64,000 nt of DNA. It comes from Gordonia amarae NBRC 15530. Lineage in GTDB: Bacteria > Actinomycetota > Actinomycetes > Mycobacteriales > Mycobacteriaceae. The notes below the pieces were generated by a model. The model saw only the letters and a program-made list of their open reading frames with translations, did no database searches and was not told the origin of the DNA. The DNA is taken from the NCBI RefSeq assembly GCF_000241345.1, contig NZ_BAED01000062.1:1-64000 (forward strand), written 5' to 3'. Of this stretch, positions 47,415-55,924 are shown one piece after another. Within the stretch, counting starts at the first letter, position 1; each line of letters starts with the position of its first letter. A program made the translations under genes and the position numbers.

Positions 47415-47957
47415 TCAGATCTCCTTGACGTGATCGAACGGTTCCGCGCAGGCCAGGCACCGGTAGTGCGCCTTGCACAGGGTTGCGCCGAACTCCGAGA
47501 CGAGTTGGGTGTCCGGGGATCCGCATTGGGGACAGGCGACGGATCGGGGCCGGGTGGTGAGGGTGAGCGGGATGGGGCCGTCGGCGCGGCGGGGCGCGGC
47601 GCCCGGCGGTGAGTAGCCGGCCTCGACGAGTTTGCGGCGGCCGGCGTCGGTGATCCAGTCGGTGCTCCACGCCGGGGTGAGGCTGGTGCGGATCTCGACG
47701 TCGGCGTATCCGGCGGCGGCGAGCGCGTGGGTGATGCTGTCGCGGATCTCGACCATCGCCGGGCAACCCGAGTAGGTGGGCGTGATGGTGACGATGACGG
47801 TGCCGCCGGATTCGGTGACCGAACGCACCATCCCGAGGTCGGCGAGGGTGACCATCGGCATCTCCGGATCGAGCACCGAGGACACCACGCCTTCGGGACC
47901 AGCCACGCCTTCGGGACCAGCCATGGCGGCGGGAGAGACGATTGTCGGGCAGGTCAT
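47415..47957 (-). CDS. paaD: PaaD, phenylacetyl-CoA epoxidase maturation protein
   Basis: A 180-residue DUF59/MIP18-type protein that helps assemble or protect the oxygenase (family role: iron-sulfur or iron site maturation). The N-terminal DUF59 part has VVSSVLDPEMPMVTLADLGM; the C terminus has a Zn/Fe-ribbon of four cysteines, CPQCGS and CLAC. The ATG at 47957 is chosen; the sequence in the frame upstream is not family-like. Residues about 12-24 carry a repeated GPEGVA unit, from the 18-bp tandem repeat at 47885-47920. Confidence 0.92.
   Translation of the reverse strand: MTCPTIVSPAAMAGPEGVAGPEGVVSSVLDPEMPMVTLADLGMVRSVTESGGTVIVTITPTYSGCPAMVEIRDSITHALAAAGYADVEIRTSLTPAWSTDWITDAGRRKLVEAGYSPPGAAPRRADGPIPLTLTTRPRSVACPQCGSPDTQLVSEFGATLCKAHYRCLACAEPFDHVKEI
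47885..47920. repeat. 18-bp tandem duplication inside paaD
   Basis: CACGCCTTCGGGACCAGC occurs twice, end to end (47885-47902 and 47903-47920), giving two AGPEGV-type units in frame near the N terminus of PaaD. It probably arose by slippage and adds six residues without a frameshift. Confidence 0.9.
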
Positions 47958-47958
47958 C

Positions 47959-48876
47959 TCACCACACCCCCTCGGGATTGGCGCGGGCCACGCTCTGGGT
48001 CTCGGCCAGGATGTAGCCCATCCACTCGGTGTGTGCCCCCTCGCGGCCCGCGCGCCCGCCGGTGCGGCCGATGCTCGGCCCGGCCGGCAATGCGGTCTCG
48101 GCGGCGTGCAGCACTTGCTCGATGACCTGGTCGAACTCCTCGCGCACGGTGCGCGGGTCGACCGCGACACTGGCGGCGGCCAGGTCGAGTTCGGTGGCGG
48201 TCGGCACGAACAGTTCGGCGGCGTACGGCCACACCCGGGCCAGCCCGTCGGCGAGACGCCGCGCGGATTCGGTGGTGCCGCAGCCGAGGGTCACCACCCA
48301 CCGGGCGGCGTAGTCGCGGTGGTAGGTGAGCTCCTTGACGCCCTTGTCGGCGACGGCCGCCAGCACCGGGTCGCCGGAGGTGCGCAGCCGGTCGAAGACG
48401 GCCAGGCGCCACGTCGAGAAGATCAGCAGCCGCGCCATGCTCTGCGCGAAGTCACCGTTGGGCAGTTCGGTGAGCCGGACATTGCGGAAGTCCTGCTCGT
48501 CCCGGAAGAACGCCAGCGCGTCCTCGGCCGGGGCGGGCGAGGTCTCGGAGACGACGGGGACGACGCCGGCATCGGCGGTCGCCGCCCGCGCCAGCAGCAA
48601 CCGCGCTTGGCCGAGCAGGTCGAGGCTGATGTTGGCCAGTGCCATCTCTTCTTCGAGTTCGGGTGCGTGCGTGCACCATTGGGCCAGCCGGTGGGCGCTG
48701 ACGAGGGCGTCGTCGCCGAGCATCAGGCAGTAGGCGGCGAGTTGGGCGCCGTCGACACCGTCCGGCAGGGTGGTGTCGACGCCGGCGAGCGGGTCGTCGA
48801 AGCTGGTGCCGAATGCCCACTGGCCGTGGGTGGTCGGGTCGTCGAGTCCCTGATATGCGTTGTCGTGATCGATCAT
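47959..48876 (-). CDS. paaC: 1,2-phenylacetyl-CoA epoxidase subunit PaaC
   Basis: Structural partner of the catalytic PaaA subunit in the oxygenase core. The 305-residue product is a ferritin-like, helical protein with YCLMLGDDALVSAHRLAQWC and ALANISLDLLGQARLLL. The YHRDYAARWVVTLGCGTTESARRL segment lies near residue 190. The gene follows paaB by 16 bases and is followed by paaD with one base between. Confidence 0.94.
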   Translation of the reverse strand: MIDHDNAYQGLDDPTTHGQWAFGTSFDDPLAGVDTTLPDGVDGAQLAAYCLMLGDDALVSAHRLAQWCTHAPELEEEMALANISLDLLGQARLLLARAATADAGVVPVVSETSPAPAEDALAFFRDEQDFRNVRLTELPNGDFAQSMARLLIFSTWRLAVFDRLRTSGDPVLAAVADKGVKELTYHRDYAARWVVTLGCGTTESARRLADGLARVWPYAAELFVPTATELDLAAASVAVDPRTVREEFDQVIEQVLHAAETALPAGPSIGRTGGRAGREGAHTEWMGYILAETQSVARANPEGVW

Positions 48877-48892
48877 CGTGGCTTCTCCCCTC

Positions 48893-49186
48893 TCACATGT
48901 GCGGGACGTTGTCGGGGATGTCGTAGAACGTGGGGTGCCGGTACACCTTGTCGCCGCTGGGGGCGAAGAACGGGTCCTTTTCCGACGGGCTGGTGGCGAT
49001 GATGTCGCCGGCCTTGACCACCCAGATGCTCACGCCTTCGTTGCGGCGGGTGTACACGTCGCGGGCGTGCCGCAGTGCCATCTGGTCATCGGCCGCGTGC
49101 AAGGATCCGACGTGGACGTGGTTGAGTCCGCGCTTGCCGCGCACGAACACCTCGTACAGGGGCCATTCGGCCTTCGTTGTGCTCAT
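48893..49186 (-). CDS. paaB: 1,2-phenylacetyl-CoA epoxidase subunit PaaB
   Basis: A 97-residue small subunit of the epoxidase complex, thought to help the subunits assemble. The motif WPLYEVFVRGKRGLNHVHVGSLHA-type N terminus and ALRHARDVYTRRNEGVSIWVV are characteristic. Its ATG overlaps the paaA stop by one base (TGATG). The start at 49186 is unambiguous. Confidence 0.95.
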   Translation of the reverse strand: MSTTKAEWPLYEVFVRGKRGLNHVHVGSLHAADDQMALRHARDVYTRRNEGVSIWVVKAGDIIATSPSEKDPFFAPSGDKVYRHPTFYDIPDNVPHM

Positions 49187-50148
49187 CAGTTGGTCTCCTG
49201 TTCTTCACGAGCCGCGAAGGCAAGTGCCGCATCGCGTACCCATTGGCCGTTCTCGTGTGCCTCGCGACGGACCGCGATCCGTTCGAAGTTCATGGCGCCG
49301 TTGCCTTTCACCACGTCCATGAACTCGCTCCAGTCGGGTTCGCCGAAGTCGTAGTGCCCGCGGTCGGGGTTCCAGACCAGGTCGGGGTCGGGGAAGGTGA
49401 CCCCGAGCACCTGGGCCTGCGGGACGCTCATGTCGACGAACTTCTGGCGCAGTTCGTCATTGGTGTGGCGTTTGATGCCCCACGCCATCGACTGCTCGGT
49501 GTTGGGCGACTGATCGTCGGGCGGGCCGAACATCATCAGCGCAGGCCACCAGAACCGGTTCACCGACTCCTGCACCATGGCGCGCTGCGCGTCGGTGCCG
49601 CGCATCATCGTCGTGAGCAGTTCGTAGCCCTGGCGCTGATGGAACGACTCCTCCTTGCAGACCCGGATCATCGCCCGGCCGTACGGCCCGAAAGAGCTGC
49701 GGCACAGGGGGACCTGATTGCAGATGGCCGCGCCGTCGACCAGCCACCCGATGGTGCCGACGTCGGCGAAGCTCAGCGTCGGGTAGTTGAAGATCGACGA
49801 GTACTTCTGCTTGCCGGCGATCAGCTTGTCGGTCAGTTCCGCCCGGTCGGCACCGAGGGTCTCGGCTGCCGAGTACAGGTACAGCCCGTGGCCGGCCTCG
49901 TCCTGCACCTTGGCTGTGAGGATGGCCTTGCGGCGCAGCGACGGCGCCCGCGTGAGCCAGTTCCCTTCCGGCTGCATCCCGATGATCTCCGAGTGCGCGT
50001 GCTGGGCGATCTGGCGGATGAGGGTCTGACGGTAACCCTCGGGCATCCAGTCGCGCGGTTCAATGCGCTGATCGCGCGCGATGGTGCTCTCGAAATGGGT
50101 TGTCAGGTCGTCATGCTCATCGGCACTTATGGCATGTGACGTGGACAT
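49186..50148 (-). CDS. paaA: 1,2-phenylacetyl-CoA epoxidase catalytic subunit PaaA
   Basis: Di-iron oxygenase subunit that forms the ring-1,2-epoxide of phenylacetyl-CoA with PaaC, PaaB and reductase PaaE. The 320-residue product has the carboxylate-bridged iron motifs VQDEAGHGL (about 82) and [17 protein letters not shown] start at the ATG at 50148, which has AAAGAGG upstream; a longer frame adds 22 unlikely residues. A PaaR-type operator lies 17 bases before the start, so this is the first gene of paaABCDEK. Confidence 0.96.
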   Translation of the reverse strand: MSTSHAISADEHDDLTTHFESTIARDQRIEPRDWMPEGYRQTLIRQIAQHAHSEIIGMQPEGNWLTRAPSLRRKAILTAKVQDEAGHGLYLYSAAETLGADRAELTDKLIAGKQKYSSIFNYPTLSFADVGTIGWLVDGAAICNQVPLCRSSFGPYGRAMIRVCKEESFHQRQGYELLTTMMRGTDAQRAMVQESVNRFWWPALMMFGPPDDQSPNTEQSMAWGIKRHTNDELRQKFVDMSVPQAQVLGVTFPDPDLVWNPDRGHYDFGEPDWSEFMDVVKGNGAMNFERIAVRREAHENGQWVRDAALAFAAREEQETN

Positions 50149-50164
50149 ATAGCCTCTTTTCAAT

Positions 50165-50182
50165 ACCGACTGTTCGGTCGGT
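50165..50182. promoter_or_regulatory. PaaR operator candidate in front of paaA
   Basis: ACCGACTGTTCGGTCGGT, an 18-bp inverted repeat with perfect 6-bp arms (ACCGAC/GTCGGT). It lies 17-34 bases before the paaA start, in the place expected for a repressor site, and matches sites at 52700 and 53435. Confidence 0.85.
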
Positions 50183-50238
50183 AATAGTATGCGTGAAAGT
50201 GGACCTCGGCACAAGGTTTTTCGAGAAACCGGCTCCGT

Positions 50239-51018
50239 TCAGCGGCCGGCGAACTCCGGTGCGCGTTTGGCGAGGAAGGCGTCGACGGCGGCCTTGTGGT
50301 CGGCGGTGGACCCGAGCAGAGCCTGCGCGAGCGCCTCCCTGTCGAGGGCGTCCGACAGTCCCGTGTCGGAGGCGCGGACCAGCTGTTTGACCTGCGTGTA
50401 GGCGACGGTCGGGCCGGCGGCGAGTCGGGCGGCGATCTCGTGTGCGGTCGACGCGACGAGTTGGTCGTCGACGACGCGGTGGACCAGGCCCCAGTCGGCG
50501 GCCTGCTGTGCGGTCACCTTGTCACCGAGCAGCATCAGGCCCATCGCCCGGCTCGGCCCGAGCGCGGCCACCAGGGTGTGGCTCAGTCCCGAGTCACTGG
50601 CGAGACCGATCCCGGTGAAGGCGGTCGCGAAACTCGCCGAGCCGGCGGCGATCCGGATGTCGGCAGCCAGCGCCAGTCCGAGTCCCGCGCCCACGCAGGC
50701 GCCCTGGATCCCCACGACCACCGGCACTGCGATGTCGCGGACCGCGCGGATCAGCGGGTTGTAATGCTCGACGACGGTGTCCATGGCGGTCGACGGGTCG
50801 GCCTCCAGCGCCGCCACGTGCTCACCCAGGTCCTGGCCGACGCAGAAGTTGCGCCCGTTCGCGGTGAGCAGCACCGCACGCACCGCGGGATCGGCACCGG
50901 CAGCCGTGACAGCCTCCGCCAGAGCCACTTTCGTGGTGGCATCCAGCGCGTTGTGGGCCTTGGGCCGGTCGAGGGCGATGGCGGCGAGGCCGTCGGTGAT
51001 GGTGAGGGTCGCGGTCAT
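50239..51018 (-). CDS. paaG: 1,2-epoxyphenylacetyl-CoA isomerase PaaG
   Basis: Crotonase-family enzyme that converts the epoxide to oxepin-CoA and moves double bonds later in the pathway. The 259-residue product has the CoA-binding DIRIAAGSASFATAF and the catalytic Asp in GIGLASDSGLSH, as in E. coli PaaG (D136); it lacks the hydratase Glu pair. The ATG at 51018 overlaps the paaH stop (ATGA), so it is coupled to paaH. Confidence 0.9.
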   Translation of the reverse strand: MTATLTITDGLAAIALDRPKAHNALDATTKVALAEAVTAAGADPAVRAVLLTANGRNFCVGQDLGEHVAALEADPSTAMDTVVEHYNPLIRAVRDIAVPVVVGIQGACVGAGLGLALAADIRIAAGSASFATAFTGIGLASDSGLSHTLVAALGPSRAMGLMLLGDKVTAQQAADWGLVHRVVDDQLVASTAHEIAARLAAGPTVAYTQVKQLVRASDTGLSDALDREALAQALLGSTADHKAAVDAFLAKRAPEFAGR

Positions 51019-51878
51019 CGCGCACCGTCCTTCCAGTCGAAGAAACCTGTTCCGGTCTTGCGGCCGAGTTCGCCGCGGGCCACCTTGTCGCGCAACAACT
51101 GCGGTGGTTCGAATCGCGGCCCGAGGGTTGCGGTGAGATGTTCGGCGATGGCCAGCCGGACGTCGAGGCCGACGAGGTCGGTGGAGCGCAGCGGGCCCAT
51201 CGGATGCCGGTAACCCAGCTCCATCGCCTTGTCGATGTCGGCGGCCGAGGCCACCCCCTCCTCCAGCATGCGGATCGCCTCCAGACCCAGGCACACGCCG
51301 AGGCGGCTGGTGGCGAATCCCGGGGCGTCGTTGGCCAGGACATCGGACTTGCCGAGCGCGGCGACCCAGGCCTGCGCGGCGGCGACGGTGTCGTCGGAGG
51401 TGGCCGGCGCCCGCACCAGTTCCACCAGCGTCGACGCGGGTACGGGGTTGAAGAAGTGCATGCCGAGGAACCGGTCGGGCCGCCGGAGCGCCTCGCCGAG
51501 GCCCGCGATGGACAGCGAGCTGGTGTTGGACGCCAGAATCGCGGCGTCGGCAACCTTGCCCTCCACGGCGGTGAGTACACCGACCTTGAGAGCAGCGTCC
51601 TCGGGAACCGCCTCGACCACGAGGTCGAGGCCCTTGGGGAGATTGTCGATCGCATCGACCACCGACACCCGGGCCAGCACCTCCGTGGGCTCGGCGCCGT
51701 CGAGTTTGCCGCGTTCGTGTGCCCGGTCCAGGCCGGTCTTCACCCGGCCGAGGGCGGCCTGCGGGTCGTGGGTCTCCACGACGGTGACCGCCGACCCGAG
51801 CTGGGCGAAGGACTGCGCGATACCCGCGCCCATCCGCCCGCCACCGATCACACCCACCCTGGGCGCTGTTGTGCTCAT
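51015..51878 (-). CDS. paaH: 3-hydroxyadipyl-CoA dehydrogenase PaaH
   Basis: NAD-dependent 3-hydroxyacyl-CoA dehydrogenase oxidising 3-hydroxyadipyl-CoA to the 3-oxo form. The 287-residue product has the Rossmann motif GVIGGGRMGAGIA near the N terminus, SNTSS, the catalytic His in MHFFNPV, and NDAPGFATSRL. The ATG at 51878 is chosen because the frame upstream is low-complexity. It lies 14 bases downstream of paaF. Confidence 0.93.
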   Translation of the reverse strand: MSTTAPRVGVIGGGRMGAGIAQSFAQLGSAVTVVETHDPQAALGRVKTGLDRAHERGKLDGAEPTEVLARVSVVDAIDNLPKGLDLVVEAVPEDAALKVGVLTAVEGKVADAAILASNTSSLSIAGLGEALRRPDRFLGMHFFNPVPASTLVELVRAPATSDDTVAAAQAWVAALGKSDVLANDAPGFATSRLGVCLGLEAIRMLEEGVASAADIDKAMELGYRHPMGPLRSTDLVGLDVRLAIAEHLTATLGPRFEPPQLLRDKVARGELGRKTGTGFFDWKDGAR

Positions 51879-51892
51879 TGCTTCCTCACTCT

Positions 51893-52666
51893 TCACTTGT
51901 TGTCTGGTGTGGTGCGCGCGCCCCGCTCCAGGAACGCGGTCATCCGGTGACGTTTGTCGTCGGTGCCGAACAGCACGGCCTGCGCGATGTCGTTGACCCA
52001 CGGGTGACTGCCCGGGGCGTCGACGATGGTCTTGGCCAGCCGGATCGCCAGCGGAGCCTGCGCGACGATGCGGTCCACCACCGCATGGGCGGCGGCGAGC
52101 GGGTCGTCGGTGATCTCCATGACCAGTCCGTGACGTAGCGCGGCCTCGGCATCGAGCCGGTGCCCGGCGAGAATCACCTGCTTGGCCACCGATGCGCCGA
52201 CGAGCTCGGGCAGCCGGTAGGTCGCACCGGCCGCGGCGAGGATGCCGAGCCCGGGTTCGGGATTGCCGAACACCGCGGTGGCCGAGGCGATCCTGATGTC
52301 GCAGGCGTAGGCGAGTTCGGCTCCGCCGCCGAGCGCGTAGCCGGAGATCGCCCCCACCACCGGCATCGGCAGCGCGGCCACCCGGTCGAACAGGGTGCGG
52401 TTGATGCCGGCAAGCGCTTCGTTCAGCCCGCGTTCGCGGAGTTCGCCGATGTCGGCACCGCCGGCGAAGTGGTCGCCCCGGCCCACCAGGATGAGCGGTC
52501 GGGGGTCACGCTCGATCGCGGTGCACACCTGGTGCAGTTCGCCGATCATCGCGGCATTGATGGCGTTGCGCCGCTCGGGCCGATCGAGGGTGACGATGTA
52601 CCGGTCCTCGAGTTGGTCGAACGCGACAGTGGTCAACTCGGGGGCTGTGATCTCAGGGGCTGTCAT
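51893..52666 (-). CDS. paaF: 2,3-dehydroadipyl-CoA hydratase PaaF
   Basis: Enoyl-CoA hydratase/crotonase family, hydrating 2,3-dehydroadipyl-CoA. The 257-residue product has the two catalytic Glu residues in GGGAELAYACD and GNPEPGLG, which separates it from PaaG. The ATG at 52666 is chosen; the frame upstream enters the promoter region of paaR. It is the first gene of paaF-paaH-paaG, divergent from paaR, with a shared operator at 52700-52717. Confidence 0.92.
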   Translation of the reverse strand: MTAPEITAPELTTVAFDQLEDRYIVTLDRPERRNAINAAMIGELHQVCTAIERDPRPLILVGRGDHFAGGADIGELRERGLNEALAGINRTLFDRVAALPMPVVGAISGYALGGGAELAYACDIRIASATAVFGNPEPGLGILAAAGATYRLPELVGASVAKQVILAGHRLDAEAALRHGLVMEITDDPLAAAHAVVDRIVAQAPLAIRLAKTIVDAPGSHPWVNDIAQAVLFGTDDKRHRMTAFLERGARTTPDNK

Positions 52667-52699
52667 GTGGTTTGGCTCACTTTCGTTTGTACGACAATA

Positions 52700-52717
52700 A
52701 CCGACCATTCGGTCTGT
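52700..52717. promoter_or_regulatory. PaaR operator candidate between paaF and paaR
   Basis: ACCGACCATTCGGTCTGT, the same 18-bp pattern as in front of paaA (15 of 18 identical). It sits in the 110-base space between the divergent paaF and paaR starts, so one repressor could control both, including its own gene. Confidence 0.8.
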
Positions 52718-52776
52718 ATCAAGAGGTTGAGTCGTCTGCCCCTAGCCGATCGCCACCGGGATGCGAGGATGAACCC

Positions 52777-53388
52777 ATGAGCACGCCTCCCGTGACCCGA
52801 CGCACCGGCCGCCCCGGACGGCCCGGATACGACCTCGACTCGCTGCTGGCCGTGGCGGTCAAGGTGTTCAACGAGAAGGGTTACGACGGCACCAGCATGG
52901 ACGTGCTCGCCGACCGTCTCGGGCTGAGCAAGTCGTCGATCTATCACCACGTGTCCGGCAAGCAGGAGCTGCTCGAACTGGCGCTCAACCGCGCGCTCAA
53001 CGCCCTCTTCGCCGCCACCACCGAGTCCCAGACCACCGAGGGCCCCCACATTGATCGCCTGGAACACCTGGTCAGACGCAGTGTGGAGATCCTGGTCGCC
53101 GAACTTCCGTACGTGACACTGCTGCTGCGGGTACGCGGCAACACCGCCGTCGAGCGGCGCGCACTGGCGCGCAGGCGCGAGTTCGACACCTTCGTCTCGG
53201 ATCTGGTCACCGCCGCCGCCGAGGAGGGAGACCTCGATCCGGAGGTCGATCCGGCGCTGGTCGCCAGACTCCTCTTCGGCACCGTCAACTCTCTGATCGA
53301 GTGGTACCGGCCGCGCACGGGCGCCACTCCCGACGCCGTCGCCGACACCCTGATCGCGATGACCTTCCACGGCCTGCGCCGCTCCTAG
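52777..53388 (+). CDS. paaR: TetR family regulator PaaR
   Basis: A 203-residue TetR regulator. The N-terminal helix-turn-helix is at residues about 17-65 (FNEKGYDGTSMDVLADRLGLSKSSIYHHVSGKQELL), and the rest is the ligand domain (LLLRVRGNTAVERRALARRREFD). It likely represses the three paa promoters through the 18-bp sites at 50165, 52700 and 53435 and is released by phenylacetyl-CoA, as shown for PaaR in other bacteria; that effector is inferred. ATG at 52777 is chosen. Confidence 0.9.
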   Translation: MSTPPVTRRTGRPGRPGYDLDSLLAVAVKVFNEKGYDGTSMDVLADRLGLSKSSIYHHVSGKQELLELALNRALNALFAATTESQTTEGPHIDRLEHLVRRSVEILVAELPYVTLLLRVRGNTAVERRALARRREFDTFVSDLVTAAAEEGDLDPEVDPALVARLLFGTVNSLIEWYRPRTGATPDAVADTLIAMTFHGLRRS

Positions 53389-53434
53389 CTCGGTCGGCCC
53401 TTGACAAATCACGCCGCTTCCGGCGATCGTAATT

Positions 53435-53452
53435 ACCGACCGAATGGACGGT
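53435..53452. promoter_or_regulatory. PaaR operator candidate in front of paaZ
   Basis: ACCGACCGAATGGACGGT, which on the other strand reads ACCGTCCATTCGGTCGGT and matches the two other sites. It lies 14-31 bases before the paaZ start. A TTGACA at 53401-53406 could be the -35 element, but the -10 is not clear. Confidence 0.82.
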
Positions 53453-53465
53453 AGAGGGAGTTCCC

Positions 53466-55508
53466 GTGAGCAATCTGTTGCAAAGTTACGTCGAAGGCCG
53501 CTGGGTGTCGCCCGGCGATGAGGGCACGCCGTTGCTCAGCGCGGTGGACGGTCACGAGGTGGCCCGGATCTCCTCGTCGGGAGTCGATCTGGCGGCGATG
53601 GTCGACTACGCGCGCCGGGTCGGCGGACCCGCCCTGGCCGCACTGACCTTCCACGAGCGGGCCGCGCTGCTCAAGCAACTGGGCATGACACTGATGGCGG
53701 GCAAGGCCGAGTTCTACGAGCTGTCCCGGCACACCGGGGCCACCGACCGTGATTCGGCCGTCGACATCGACGGCGGCTTCGGCACCGTCCTGAGCTATTC
53801 GAGCAAGGCCCGCCGCGAGCTGCCCAACGACACCATCTGTCTCGACGGCGACATCGAACAGCTCGGCAAGAAGGGCACCTTCCTCGGGCAGCACATCTAC
53901 ACCTCGCGGCGGGGAGTTGCCGTGCAGATCAACGCCTTCAACTTCCCGGTGTGGGGTTTCCTGGAGAAACTGGCACCCGCGTTCATCGCCGGTGTGCCCT
54001 CGATCATCAAGCCCGCCAGCCAGACCGCATATCTCACCGAACTCGTCTTCCGGCGCATCATCGAAAGCGGCATCCTGCCCGAGGGTTCGGTGCAGCTGCT
54101 GTGCGGCAGCGCCCGCGACCTGCTCGATCATCTCGACGGCCAGGATTCGGTGGCCTTCACCGGGTCCGCCGACACCGCGGCCACCCTGCGCGCCCACCCC
54201 ACCGTGGTGTCGAGCGGGCTGCGATTCACCGCCGAGGCCGACTCGCTCAACTGCTCGATCCTGGGCCCCGATGTGAGCACCTCCGATCCCGAATTCGACT
54301 TGTACGTCAAGCAATTGGTCACCGAGATGACGGTGAAGGCGGGCCAGAAGTGCACCGCCATCCGGCGAGCGCTGGTCCCGGAGAACCTCGTCGACGACGT
54401 CATCCGGGCGGCATCGGAGCGGCTGGCCGCGATCACCGTGGGCAACCCGGCCGACGAGTCCGTGCGGATGGGCGCCCTGGCCGGCATCGATCAGCGCGAC
54501 GAGGTGCTGAAATCGATTCGCGCACTCACCAAGTCGGCGACCATCGTGTTCGGTGACCCGGACTCGGTCGAGGTGGTCGGCGCCGACGCCGTCTCGGGTG
54601 CGTTCTTGTCCCCCATCCTGCTGCACGCCGCGGACAAGACGGCCCCCGAACCGCACGACATCGAGGCCTTCGGGCCGGTGTCGACGATCATCGGCTACTC
54701 CGACGCCGCCGACGCGGTGGCCCTGGCCGCCCGCGGCAAGGGCAGCCTGGTCGCCTCCCTGGTCACCAAGGATGCCGAGCTCGCGGGTGAGATCGTGCGC
54801 GGCCTGGCCCCGTTCCACGGCCGGGTGCTGGTGCTCAACTCCGAGGATGCCCGCGAATCCACCGGCCACGGCTCCCCGCTGCCGGTGCTGGTGCACGGCG
54901 GCCCCGGTCGCGCCGGCGGCGGCGAGGAACTCGGCGGTATCCGCGGCGTGCTGCACCACATGCAGCGCACCGCCGTCCAGGGCACCCCCGATGTCCTGAC
55001 AGCCACCGGACGCCGCTGGGTGACCGGCGCGCGCCGGGTGCAGGGTGAGACGCACCCGTTCCGGAAAGACCTGGGCGAGTTGCGGATCGGTGACACCATC
55101 GTCGGCGGGCCGCGGCAGGTGACCCGCGCCGACATCGACCACTTCGCCGAGTTCACCGGCGACACGTTCTACGCGCACACCGATCCCGAAGCGGCGGCGG
55201 CCAATCCGCTGTTCGGTGGGATCGTCGCCCACGGCTATCTCGTGGTGTCCCTGGCGGCGGGCCTGTTCGTCGACCCGGCGCCGGGGCCCGTGCTGGCCAA
55301 CTTCGGCGTCGACAATCTGCGCTTCCTGACCCCGGTGAAGGCCGAGGACTCCCTCACCGTCACGCTGACCGCCAAGCAGATCACGCCCCGGCAGAGCGCA
55401 GACTACGGTGAGGTGCGCTGGGATGCGGTGGTGACCAACCAGAACGACGAGCCCGTCGCCGCGTACGACGTGCTCACCCTGGTGGCCAAGCCGGCGGCGT
55501 CGGCATGA
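53466..55508 (+). CDS. paaZ: Oxepin-CoA hydrolase / 3-oxo-5,6-dehydrosuberyl-CoA semialdehyde dehydrogenase PaaZ
   Basis: Bifunctional ring-opening enzyme. The 680-residue product has an N-terminal aldehyde dehydrogenase (about 1-515) with base E257 (FTAEADS) and nucleophile C296 (GQKCTA). A C-terminal MaoC-like (R)-hydratase domain follows (about 530-680) with catalytic Asp and His in FTGDTFYAHTDP. Both halves look active, so the aldehyde is channelled to the acid rather than lost. The GTG at 53466 is 14 bases after the PaaR site. The stop overlaps the paaI start by four bases. Confidence 0.95.
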   Translation: MSNLLQSYVEGRWVSPGDEGTPLLSAVDGHEVARISSSGVDLAAMVDYARRVGGPALAALTFHERAALLKQLGMTLMAGKAEFYELSRHTGATDRDSAVDIDGGFGTVLSYSSKARRELPNDTICLDGDIEQLGKKGTFLGQHIYTSRRGVAVQINAFNFPVWGFLEKLAPAFIAGVPSIIKPASQTAYLTELVFRRIIESGILPEGSVQLLCGSARDLLDHLDGQDSVAFTGSADTAATLRAHPTVVSSGLRFTAEADSLNCSILGPDVSTSDPEFDLYVKQLVTEMTVKAGQKCTAIRRALVPENLVDDVIRAASERLAAITVGNPADESVRMGALAGIDQRDEVLKSIRALTKSATIVFGDPDSVEVVGADAVSGAFLSPILLHAADKTAPEPHDIEAFGPVSTIIGYSDAADAVALAARGKGSLVASLVTKDAELAGEIVRGLAPFHGRVLVLNSEDARESTGHGSPLPVLVHGGPGRAGGGEELGGIRGVLHHMQRTAVQGTPDVLTATGRRWVTGARRVQGETHPFRKDLGELRIGDTIVGGPRQVTRADIDHFAEFTGDTFYAHTDPEAAAANPLFGGIVAHGYLVVSLAAGLFVDPAPGPVLANFGVDNLRFLTPVKAEDSLTVTLTAKQITPRQSADYGEVRWDAVVTNQNDEPVAAYDVLTLVAKPAASA

Positions 55509-55924
55509 CCGGACCCGGGGTCGCGGGCGATCACCCGATCGCCCGCACGATGTTCGCCGAGGACGAGGCCTCGCGCGCACTCGGCATCGAGCTCCTCGAG
55601 CTCGGTCCCGGGTTCGCCCGCACATCGATGCGGGTGACCTCGCAGATGGTCAACGGGCACGGGATCACCCACGGCGGTTACGTGTTCATCGTCGCCGACA
55701 CCACGTTCGCGCTGGCCTGCAACAGCCACGACGACTCCGCCGTCGCCGCACGCGCCGACATCCGGTTCCTGCGTCCCACCCGCGAGGGCGACCTGCTGGT
55801 GGCCACCGCCCGGGAGCAGGCCCGCTTCGGCCGCAACGGCATCTACGACGTCACTGTCACCGTCGGCGACAAGGTGGTCGCCGAGTTCCGCGGCGACAGC
55901 CGCACCATCCCCGCTCCCGCGTAA
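55505..55924 (+). CDS. paaI: Hydroxyphenylacetyl-CoA thioesterase PaaI
   Basis: A 139-residue hot-dog thioesterase that frees CoA from blocked pathway intermediates. The motif NGHGITHGGYVFIVADTTFALACNSH (starting near residue 54) has the family's catalytic Asp and Gly-rich helix. The ATG at 55505 overlaps the paaZ stop. The TAA stop lies inside the second 68-bp palindrome (55915-55982). Confidence 0.92.
   Translation: MTGPGVAGDHPIARTMFAEDEASRALGIELLELGPGFARTSMRVTSQMVNGHGITHGGYVFIVADTTFALACNSHDDSAVAARADIRFLRPTREGDLLVATAREQARFGRNGIYDVTVTVGDKVVAEFRGDSRTIPAPA

Noticed and set aside
51106..51115. GGTTCGAATC, which resembles the T-arm of a tRNA
   Set aside because: It lies inside paaH, and no acceptor, D or anticodon arms can be formed around it.
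53433..55625. A 730-codon open frame on the minus strand
   Set aside because: It is the antisense shadow of paaZ.
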